This document shows, in pieces, positions 57,376-64,000 of a DNA stretch of 64,000 nucleotides. Origin of the DNA: Pelagibius sp965227505 (GTDB taxonomy: Bacteria > Pseudomonadota > Alphaproteobacteria > Kiloniellales > Kiloniellaceae); assembly GCF_965227505.1 (NCBI RefSeq), contig NZ_OZ245757.1, forward strand, positions 992,001 to 1,056,000, read 5' to 3'. Both the position numbers and the translations under genes were made by a program. Below the pieces are notes generated by a model that worked only from the letters and a program-made list of their open reading frames with translations, was not told the DNA's origin and did no database searches. Position 1 is the first letter of the stretch. Every line of letters starts with the position of its first letter.

Positions 57376-58501
57376 GGAAGGTGTCTTCGGGAATGAAACC
57401 GTGCTCGGTGAGGATATCGTCGATGCGGTCCCGCAGAGCATCGGCCTCCGCCTCGCGTCCCTGGGCGCCGTAGAGCTCAACAAGGTTCACGAGAACGCCG
57501 AAGAGGCGCTGATCGGTCGGCGCGAAAGCCGTTTCCATGAGGTCAAGCCCGCGCAGGTACTGGTTCTCGGCCTCCTCAAAGCGGCCCAGTTCATAGTTGA
57601 TGGCCCCGAGGCCGTTGAGACTGGGCGAGAGAGCAAGATCGCTCGACCCCAGCCGCCTTTCAAGGATTGAGAGCGCGCGCTGGAACAGCGGCTTGGCCTC
57701 GTCGAACCGCTCCTGGGCATAGTAGAAGCTGCCCAGGTCGTTGAGCCGCTCCGCCACCGCAGGGTGTTGCATGCCGACGGCCTCCTCCACAATGGAAAGC
57801 CCGTGTTGCAGGAGTTCTTCCGCCTGCTTCTCACGTCCGGTGTGGTAGTAGGCCTTGGCCACGTTGCTCAGCGTGTAGGCGCAATCGGGATGATCGGCGC
57901 CCTGCGCCTCTTCACAGATCGCCTGGGACCGGGCAAAGCGGCCCTGCGCCTCCCGGAACTGGCCACTGCGCAGATGAGTCTCTCCAAGTCCGGTCAGGGG
58001 CAGGACCAGCAGCGGATCGTCCTCCCCCACAAGCGCGGTCTTCACGCCGAGGGCGCGCTGGTAAAGCACGGCGGCCTGATCGTAGCGGCCCTGGATCAGG
58101 TAGACCCCGGCGATCTTCTCCAGCGTCGCGGCGAAGCGCATGTCCTCCCGCCCCCAACGCGCCTCCACGTCGTTCAGCGCATCGCTGTAGCGCTGCATAG
58201 CCTCGTCGAAATGGCCGTAGCTCAGGTAGCAGTCGGCAACCGCGAAGCGGCCCATCCAGAAGCCGTTCTCAACAGACTCCATTGCCGACATGAATTCCTC
58301 AATGACGGCGATCGCCTTTTGATGCTTGGCGTAGCTCATCTTCGGCCCGCACACATCAAAGGCTTCGGTGACGTTCATCGTGGTGCTGCCGAAGGTCGCG
58401 CTTCTGGAGCCGAAATCGGTTGCCGGGCCGCCACAGCCCGCCAGAGATGCCACAACGCCAAACACGAGGAGTCTTGAGATCATCGCCCTACCGTTCTTCA
58501 T
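57371..58501 (-). CDS. tetratricopeptide-repeat lipoprotein
   Basis: The 376-residue protein has a lipoprotein signal (MISRLLVFGVVASLAGC, Cys at ~23) and about six TPR units of the kinesin light chain type (~42 residues) with patterns such as GRYDQAAVLYQRALGVKTAL, GREKQAEELLQHGLSIVEEA and ERFDEAKPLFQRALSILERR. It is thus expected to be a membrane-anchored protein-binding scaffold in the periplasm. The start could be 58501 or the ATG at 58483; neither has a strong ribosome-binding site. Confidence 0.85.
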   Translation of the reverse strand: MKNGRAMISRLLVFGVVASLAGCGGPATDFGSRSATFGSTTMNVTEAFDVCGPKMSYAKHQKAIAVIEEFMSAMESVENGFWMGRFAVADCYLSYGHFDEAMQRYSDALNDVEARWGREDMRFAATLEKIAGVYLIQGRYDQAAVLYQRALGVKTALVGEDDPLLVLPLTGLGETHLRSGQFREAQGRFARSQAICEEAQGADHPDCAYTLSNVAKAYYHTGREKQAEELLQHGLSIVEEAVGMQHPAVAERLNDLGSFYYAQERFDEAKPLFQRALSILERRLGSSDLALSPSLNGLGAINYELGRFEEAENQYLRGLDLMETAFAPTDQRLFGVLVNLVELYGAQGREAEADALRDRIDDILTEHGFIPEDTFL

Positions 58502-58750
58502 GGATTGGTCCGTTCAACTATTAGCTGAACGACCCATCCCTTTCCACCCAGGAAAGTCTGTGAATGACCGCAGCAAAATTAGGGTCGTCATGGCCGGGGC
58601 CGGGCCGTTAAGATACGGTCAGATTGGTCATACCACTTGCGCCGGGTCCAGGGGCGACGCGGCCAACAAGAAGCATCGTCTGCGGAAGCTGGGCACTGGC
58701 GTCGGGCCGGGGCTTGGCGAACCTGCGGACGCACACAGGAGAGTTTCCTT

Positions 58751-60847
58751 ATGGAGATGGGCGGCAAACGCGTCCTCGTCTGCAACTGCGAATCCACCAT
58801 GCCGCTGGACGAGAAGGGCCTGACCCGCGCCTGCCAGGCCGCCGGCGCCAGCGGCGAGGCCGATCTCAACAGCCAGCTTTGTCGCGCCCAGCTCGGCAAT
58901 TTCCAGAGCGCCATCCTGGGCCAGCAGCCGGTGCTGGTGGCCTGTACCCAGGAAGCGCCGCTGTTCCGCGAGGTCGCCGAGGAAGACAACCCCCAGGCCA
59001 CCGTGGAGTTCTTCAACATCCGCGAGAACGCCGGCTGGTCCGGCGAGGCCGAGGCGGCCACGCCGAAGATCGCAGCGCTGATTGCCGCGGCGGCGGTGGA
59101 AGCGGAGCCGACGCCGCTGGTGGCCCTGGCCTCCCAGGGCGTCTGCCTGGTCTACGGGCGCGATGAGCGCGCGCTGGAGGCGGCCCGCCAACTGGCCGGC
59201 CGCCTGGAGGTGACGGTGCTGCTGAGCGCGCCGGGCGAGATCCTGCCGCCGCCGGCCATGGACGTGCCGGTCTTTCAGGGCACCATTGTCCAGGCCAAGG
59301 GCCAGCTCGGCGGCTTCGGCATCACGGTGAACGACTATGCGCCCGCCTCCCCCTCCGGCCGCACGCACCTGACCTTCGAGCCGCCGCGCGACGGCGCCTT
59401 TTCCGAATGCGATCTCATCATCGATCTCACCGGTGCGACGCCCCTCTTCCCGGCCCACGACAAGCGCGACGGCTACTTCCGGCCCGATCCCGGCGATCCG
59501 GTCGCGGTGCAGCGCGCGCTCTTCGAGGCCGCGGATCTGGTGGGCGAGTTCGACAAGCCGCGCTACGTCCATTACGACGCTGACATCTGTGCCCACTCGC
59601 GCAGCCGCAAGACCGGCTGCACCCGCTGCCTGGACATCTGCCCCACCTCGGCCATCACCTCCGCCGGCGACACGGTGGAGATCGACCCGCTGGTCTGCGC
59701 CGGCTGCGGGTCCTGCGCCTCGGTCTGCCCCACCGGGGCGGCGACCTACCAGCTTCCGGCCGGCGACAGCCTGTTCCAGCGCCTGCGCACCCTGCTGGAG
59801 GCCTATCGGGAAGCCGGCGGCGAGGCGCCCCTGCTGCTGCTGCACGATACGAGCTACGGTGCCGAGGTGATCGCGCTCTCCGCCCGTCTGGGCCGTGGCC
59901 TGCCCGCCCGCGTTCTGCCCTTCCCGCTCAACGAAGTGACCCAGGTGGGCATCGACTTCCTGGCCGCGGCCTTCGCCTACGGCGTCGAGCAGATCGTCGT
60001 GCTGGCCGACCCCAAGAAGCGCGACGAGTTGTCGGGGCTCGCCGGGCAGATCGGTCTGGCGGAAGCCGTCTTGGACGGACTCGGTTACGGCGGCGGGCGC
60101 GTGCATGTGGTCGAGGCAGCGGACCCGGACGCGGTCGAGCAACAGCTCTACGATCTCGCCGTCCCGGAGCAGGCCATGCCGGGCGGCAACTTCCTGCCCC
60201 TCGGCGGCAAGCGCAGCCGCGCCTTCCTTGCCTTGCGCCATCTGCACGACAATGCGCCACAGCCGGTGGACGTTCTGCCGCTGCCGCCGGGCGCGCCCTT
60301 CGGTGCCGTGAAAGTCGATACGGAAGGCTGCACCCTCTGCCTTGCCTGCGTCGGCGCCTGCCCCACCGGTGCGCTGCTCGACGACGAGGAACGCCCCTGG
60401 CTGGGCTTCAAGGAAGACGCCTGCGTGCAGTGCGGGCTCTGCCGCAACACCTGTCCCGAAAGCGTCATCACCCTGGAGCCGCGCATCAACTTCACGACGG
60501 CGGCGATGGGTGCGGTCATGCTGAACGAGGCCGAGCCCTTCGAATGCGTACGCTGCGGCAAGCCCTTCGGCGTGCGCCAGTCCATCGAGCGCATCGCCGA
60601 GCAGCTGGCCGGCAAGCACCATATGTTCCAGAACGCCGAACAGATCGAACGCATCAAAATGTGCGACGACTGCCGGGTGGTGGTGCAGTTCGAAGGCGGC
60701 CAGGACCCCTTTGCCGCAGGGCCGCGCCCCACCCCGCGCACCACCGACGACTACCTGCGCGAGCGCGAGATCGAAGAGGCGCGCCAGAAGGTGCTGGCGG
60801 AGCGGGCGGCAGGCAAGACCGGCGGCAACGGAGAGGACGCCGGCTAG
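58751..60847 (+). CDS. polyferredoxin-type 4Fe-4S protein linked to formate dehydrogenase
   Basis: This 698-residue cytoplasmic protein has no signal peptide. After an N-terminal region starting VLVCNCESTMPLDEKGL, it contains cysteine clusters CTRCLDICPTSAI, CAGCGSCASVCPTGAA, CTLCLACVGACPTGAL and CVQCGLCRNTCPESVI, i.e. four 2[4Fe-4S]-type half-motifs, plus a later CVRCGKPFG and CDDC. The middle (LLLLHDTSYGAEVIALSARL) resembles a methyl-viologen-reducing hydrogenase delta-like Rossmann domain. Homologues occur in formate dehydrogenase loci of alphaproteobacteria. The ATG at 58751 has CAGGAG 9 nt upstream. It may pass electrons to or from FDH maturation or a soluble pool; the role is inferred. 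Confidence 0.88.
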   Translation: MEMGGKRVLVCNCESTMPLDEKGLTRACQAAGASGEADLNSQLCRAQLGNFQSAILGQQPVLVACTQEAPLFREVAEEDNPQATVEFFNIRENAGWSGEAEAATPKIAALIAAAAVEAEPTPLVALASQGVCLVYGRDERALEAARQLAGRLEVTVLLSAPGEILPPPAMDVPVFQGTIVQAKGQLGGFGITVNDYAPASPSGRTHLTFEPPRDGAFSECDLIIDLTGATPLFPAHDKRDGYFRPDPGDPVAVQRALFEAADLVGEFDKPRYVHYDADICAHSRSRKTGCTRCLDICPTSAITSAGDTVEIDPLVCAGCGSCASVCPTGAATYQLPAGDSLFQRLRTLLEAYREAGGEAPLLLLHDTSYGAEVIALSARLGRGLPARVLPFPLNEVTQVGIDFLAAAFAYGVEQIVVLADPKKRDELSGLAGQIGLAEAVLDGLGYGGGRVHVVEAADPDAVEQQLYDLAVPEQAMPGGNFLPLGGKRSRAFLALRHLHDNAPQPVDVLPLPPGAPFGAVKVDTEGCTLCLACVGACPTGALLDDEERPWLGFKEDACVQCGLCRNTCPESVITLEPRINFTTAAMGAVMLNEAEPFECVRCGKPFGVRQSIERIAEQLAGKHHMFQNAEQIERIKMCDDCRVVVQFEGGQDPFAAGPRPTPRTTDDYLREREIEEARQKVLAERAAGKTGGNGEDAG

Positions 60848-60896
60848 AGCAGGCGGTTAATCGCCTTTTCATGGGCGGCGCGCTAGACTCCCGCGC

Positions 60897-61787
60897 ATGA
60901 CCCAGCCCTGCGCCCCTCTCGACCCGCGCCTCAACGCTTTTCGCGACGATCTGGCGGATGCCGCCCTCAAAGGCCGGGTGTCATCGGAGCGCTTCGCCGA
61001 GGGACGGTCCGCCGGCGTCGTGCGTGGGATTGCCGATCTGCGACGCGCCCCGAATGCCCGCTCCGGCCTCGACACACAGCTGCTCTTCGGTGAGGCCGTG
61101 ACCGTCTTCGACGAAGCGGACGGTTGGGCCTGGGTGCAGAACCGGACCGACGGCTACGTCGGTTACGTTGAAAGTGCCGCCCTCGGCGCCGCGCCGCCGC
61201 CGCCCACCCACCGGGTGACGGCCCTGCGCAGCTATCTGTTCCCGGAGCCGAACCTCAAGGCGCCGCCCCTCGACTGCCTCAGCATCGCTTCGCCGCTCTG
61301 CATCGTCGGCCGCGAGGGCGACTACGCCGCGCTTCACGGCGGCGGCTACGTTTACGGCAAACACATCGCGCCGCTCGACGACTCCGAGCCGGACTTCGTC
61401 GCCACGGCCCTGCGCTTTCTCGGCACGCCCTACTATTGGGGCGGGCGCAGCAGCGTCGGCCTGGACTGCTCGACCCTGGTGCAGCTGTCGCTGGCCTGCG
61501 CCGGTGTGTCGCTCAGGCGCGACTCCTGTCAGCAGGCCACCTCCGCCGGCGAGGCGCTCAACGGCCTGCCCGGCGAGGTCGTCCTGCAACGCGGTGATCT
61601 GGTCTTCTCGCCCGGGCACGTCGCCATGGTTCTGGACGCCAGCATGCCAGACGCCGCACGCATCGTGCACGCCAACGCCTTTACCATGACAGTGGCCATC
61701 GAGGATCTGGCCGCCCTGGAAGGCCGCGTGCGCGCCGAGACCGGCGGCGGCTTCACCGCCGTGCGGCGCATCGCGCAGGGAAACTGA
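60897..61787 (+). CDS. SH3/NlpC-P60 family peptidoglycan hydrolase
   Basis: The 296-residue protein has an N-terminal bacterial SH3-like region (about 40-95, GEAVTVFDEADGWAWVQNRT) and a second one (about 105-150), then an NlpC/P60 domain with catalytic Cys in SSVGLDCSTLVQLSLA, His in FSPGHVAMVLD and HANAFTM. It resembles YgiM/dipeptidyl-peptidase VI-like enzymes that cut murein peptides. No signal peptide is evident, so it may act on recycled muropeptides in the cytoplasm or use another route. It follows the polyferredoxin gene by 49 bp. Confidence 0.9.
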   Translation: MTQPCAPLDPRLNAFRDDLADAALKGRVSSERFAEGRSAGVVRGIADLRRAPNARSGLDTQLLFGEAVTVFDEADGWAWVQNRTDGYVGYVESAALGAAPPPPTHRVTALRSYLFPEPNLKAPPLDCLSIASPLCIVGREGDYAALHGGGYVYGKHIAPLDDSEPDFVATALRFLGTPYYWGGRSSVGLDCSTLVQLSLACAGVSLRRDSCQQATSAGEALNGLPGEVVLQRGDLVFSPGHVAMVLDASMPDAARIVHANAFTMTVAIEDLAALEGRVRAETGGGFTAVRRIAQGN

Positions 61788-61804
61788 ACCGCCTGCTGCG
61801 GCCC

Positions 61805-62119
61805 TTATTGGGGCGGCAGGGGCGGGCCGCCTCCACCGCCGACCTGAGACTGGCAGAGCGCCTCGGCACGGCTCTTGAACAGGTCGGCCTGGGCTGCGGT
61901 AATCGTGCCCTCTTCGACCATGCCGTCGATGTCGGCCGCGCGTTCGGCGAGGCAGCGGGCGACCGGGTCATCCGCCGCCGGCTCTGCCACTTCAGGCGGA
62001 AAGAGATCGTCGCGGTGCATGACGCCCAGTGCCACAACCATCAGGAGCGCCACGCCCAAGGCGCAGACGCGGGCGATGGGACGGTCTAGAAAAGAGACCT
62101 CTTGCCGGGGTTCAGCCAT
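61805..62119 (-). CDS. unknown small membrane-anchored protein
   Basis: The 104-residue protein has one N-terminal helix (RVCALGVALLMVVALGVMHR) and a soluble tail with two cysteines (VARCLAERAADIDGMVEEGT, AEALCQSQ), then a Gly/Pro end. The pair of cysteines, ~35 residues apart in helical context, may form a disulfide. No family is recognised. It converges on the NlpC/P60 gene. Confidence 0.7.
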   Translation of the reverse strand: MAEPRQEVSFLDRPIARVCALGVALLMVVALGVMHRDDLFPPEVAEPAADDPVARCLAERAADIDGMVEEGTITAAQADLFKSRAEALCQSQVGGGGGPPLPPQ

Positions 62120-62371
62120 GGCGCAGAGGCTAAAGCCCAGGCGGGGGGCCTACAAGCCCTCGCGCAAGGCTCGCGAAACCCGCTGGAAGGCTCGCGGAAA
62201 CCCGTCGAGGGCCGGCAGCCCGCGCCCCGTTCCGCCCGCCCTGGCGATCTTTGGCCCTACGAAAGTTGGGGGCGAAATCGGCCCGGGCTGGTATTACTTT
62301 TGATAAGCATCAATTAGAAATCGTCGAGTCCGGTTTACCTTCGGCCGGATCAAGAGGTCGGGAGAGTCGGA

Positions 62372-63373
62372 ATGGTTCAGATGATCGATCCCTACGGGAG
62401 AGCGATCACCTATCTGCGTGTATCGGTCACGGATCGTTGTGATTTCCGCTGCGTCTACTGCATGGCGGAGAACATGACCTTCCTGCCGAAAGCACAGATC
62501 CTGAGTCTGGAGGAACTGGACCGGGTCTGCAGCGCCTTCGTGCGCCAGGGCGTGCGCAAACTGCGCATGACCGGCGGCGAGCCGCTGGTGCGCCGCGACA
62601 TCATGACGCTGTTCCGCAGCCTTTCCCGCCACCTCGAAAGCGGTGCCCTCGACGAACTGACCCTCACCACCAACGGCAGCCAGCTCGGCCGCTTCGCCCA
62701 CGAACTGGCCGATATCGGTGTGAAGCGGGTGAACGTCTCGCTGGACACCCTCAACCCCGACAAGTTCGCCGCCATCACCCGCTGGGGCAAATTCGATCAG
62801 GTGATGGAGGGGCTCGCCGCGGCCAAGGCCGCCGGCCTGCAGGTCAAGATCAACGCCGTCGCCCTGAAGGGCGTGAATGACGACGAGGTGCATCGTCTCG
62901 TCTCCTGGTGCGGCGACGAAGGCCATGACCTCACCTTCATCGAAGTCATGCCCATGGGCGACATCGGCGGCGAGGACAGGGTCGAGCAGTATTGGCCGCT
63001 GTCCATGCTGCGGGCCGAACTGGCCGAGAAGTGGACCCTGGACGAGATCGATTACCGCACCGGCGGACCGGCACGCTATGTCCGCGTCCGCGAAACTGGC
63101 GGGCGCCTCGGCTTCATCACGCCGATGACCCATAACTTCTGCGAAAGCTGCAACCGGGTGCGCCTGACCTGCACCGGCACGCTGTACATGTGCCTGGGCC
63201 AGGAGGATGCCGCGGATCTGCGCGCGCCGCTGCGCGCCAGCGACAGCGACGACCTGTTGGACGCGGCGATCATGGAAGCCATCGGCCGCAAACCCAAAGG
63301 CCACGACTTCGTCATCGACCGCCGCCGCAAGCAGCCGGCGGTCTCCCGCCACATGAGTGTGACCGGCGGCTGA
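62372..63373 (+). CDS. moaA: GTP 3',8-cyclase MoaA
   Basis: MoaA is the radical-SAM enzyme that starts molybdopterin synthesis from GTP, working with MoaC. The 333-residue protein has the SAM cluster motif CDFRCVYC, RKLRMTGGEPLVRRDI, LTTNGSQL, VNVSLDTLNPDKFAAITRWG, the second cluster FCESCNRVRLTCTGTLYMC and the C-terminal Gly-Gly (SVTGG) needed for activity. With mobA and fdhD it supplies the cofactor pathway for the formate dehydrogenase of this window. The leader 62120-62371 shows no gene and no clear Moco riboswitch. Confidence 0.97.
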   Translation: MVQMIDPYGRAITYLRVSVTDRCDFRCVYCMAENMTFLPKAQILSLEELDRVCSAFVRQGVRKLRMTGGEPLVRRDIMTLFRSLSRHLESGALDELTLTTNGSQLGRFAHELADIGVKRVNVSLDTLNPDKFAAITRWGKFDQVMEGLAAAKAAGLQVKINAVALKGVNDDEVHRLVSWCGDEGHDLTFIEVMPMGDIGGEDRVEQYWPLSMLRAELAEKWTLDEIDYRTGGPARYVRVRETGGRLGFITPMTHNFCESCNRVRLTCTGTLYMCLGQEDAADLRAPLRASDSDDLLDAAIMEAIGRKPKGHDFVIDRRRKQPAVSRHMSVTGG

Positions 63374-63449
63374 CGCATGGCCGGCGGCTGATGCAGCCGC
63401 CGCCTGATCCTCAGCAGCGACTTATCGGCGGTGCCTCAGCGGCTGCGTC

Positions 63450-63983
63450 TCAGCGGATCATGACCTGATGGGCGAAGTCCCGCCCGTTCGAAATGGTGAT
63501 CTGCTCAAAGCCCAGCATCTTCGCAAGGTCGAAGAAGGTAAAGAAGTCCTCCACCCCCAGCTCCGAGAAGACCGGCAGCAGCCGGGCTACCGCCGTCATC
63601 TGCGCGAAGATCGCGCGGGCGCGGAAGACCGTATCGATGCGGCCGTCATCGAGAGCGACGATAATCAGCTTCTCGGCTTCGCTGCCCTTGGCGAAGATCG
63701 CCGCCGTCGGCGGATAGGGCGCCTTGTTCTGCTCGCTGGTGATACCCGTCACAAAGGCGATGCGGGACTTGCGTGAGGTCTCCGGCAGGGTGAAGGAGCG
63801 GGCCTGATAGGTCTCGCGGGACGTCGGCTCGGGATAATAGTAGCCGGCATGCCGGTCGTCCGCATGAGCCGGCGCCGTCACCGCCGCGAGGCCCGTAAGA
63901 ACTGCGCCTGCCAGAACCACGCCGGCCAGGATCGCTGCCGTTGCGCAAAACCGCCGCCCTGCTGGTGGCCAAAACCCCATCAA
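63450..63983 (-). CDS. unknown secreted protein next to moaA
   Basis: The 177-residue protein has a signal peptide (ILAGVVLAGAVLTGLAAVTA, cut near AHA-DD) and a well-defined domain: RKSRIAFVTGITSEQNKAPY, IFAKGSEAEKLIIVALDDGR, FRARAIFAQMTAVARLLPVF and ELGVEDFFTFFDLAKMLGFE. I recall very similar alphaproteobacterial proteins with misleading molybdopterin-related annotations; the sequence shows no nucleotide- or cofactor-binding motif. It converges on moaA, so co-expression is not implied. ATG at 63983 or 63980. Confidence 0.75.
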   Translation of the reverse strand: MMGFWPPAGRRFCATAAILAGVVLAGAVLTGLAAVTAPAHADDRHAGYYYPEPTSRETYQARSFTLPETSRKSRIAFVTGITSEQNKAPYPPTAAIFAKGSEAEKLIIVALDDGRIDTVFRARAIFAQMTAVARLLPVFSELGVEDFFTFFDLAKMLGFEQITISNGRDFAHQVMIR

Positions 63984-64000
63984 CCCTCTCCCTGTACAAA

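Noticed and set aside
62120..62371. Molybdenum-cofactor riboswitch in front of moaA
   Set aside because: I could not find the conserved paired and loop segments of that RNA, and alphaproteobacterial moaA genes usually lack it.

Overview
The window is GC-rich, gene-dense DNA from an alphaproteobacterium. It most resembles Rhodospirillales in the broad sense (Kiloniella/Rhodovibrio-type lineages), but this placement is inferred from gene content only. The pointers are a CtrA master regulator, a ChpT-type phosphotransferase divergent from a DUF3553 gene, a chemotaxis operon with a CheA-receiver hybrid, and a three-subunit formate dehydrogenase with the DUF3305/DUF3306/TorD/small-Tat-protein set. 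No rRNA, tRNA, CRISPR, prophage or intact insertion sequence was seen.

Layout. 1-10 kb is motility and cell-cycle control: the end of a FliK-like gene, fliJ and fliI, ctrA divergent from fliI, then a tightly overlapped operon cheA-cheW-cheY-cheB-cheR read leftward. 10-14.5 kb is iron uptake: a two-domain ferric permease and a ferric-binding protein, each with an iron-box-like palindrome upstream, around a sugar-isomerase-like TIM barrel. 14.7-19.3 kb holds a secreted sensor-like protein with a methyl-accepting chemotaxis protein, then chpT, DUF3553 and an exported ankyrin protein. 19.4-30.0 kb is a leftward formate dehydrogenase (FDH) locus: DUF3305, DUF3306, TorD chaperone, small Tat protein, catalytic subunit, Fe-S subunit, a lipoprotein, cytochrome b, a PepSY-like protein, an unknown exported protein, a seven-blade WD40-cytochrome c fusion and a 40-residue membrane peptide.

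30-47.7 kb is mixed: unknown small proteins, a RAYT-family transposase homologue that has lost its catalytic residues, a DM13 protein, an ABC exporter, DUF1835, an agmatinase-family enzyme, an Lrp regulator, an amidohydrolase, ChaN-like and META-domain proteins, an AidB-like acyl-CoA dehydrogenase and a periplasmic glucan biosynthesis protein. 47.8-52.6 kb carries three photolyase/cryptochrome homologues with DUF3253 and DUF2256 companions. 53-64 kb returns to molybdenum and formate: mobA, fdhD, a large polyferredoxin and moaA, with a peptide-binding protein, a TPR lipoprotein and an NlpC/P60 hydrolase between them.

How it fits together. The two molybdenum regions look like one function split in two: moaA and mobA for the cofactor, fdhD for sulfuration, TorD for maturation, and FdhABC plus c-type cytochrome and polyferredoxin for electron flow. 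Its uncharacterised exported proteins are the best candidates for new biology here. CtrA and ChpT lie about 13 kb apart and are expected to act in one phosphorelay controlling the flagellar genes. A second recurring theme is non-coding: many gene boundaries carry short tandem repeats of 13-18 bp, each with a different unit, and several carry strong hairpins.
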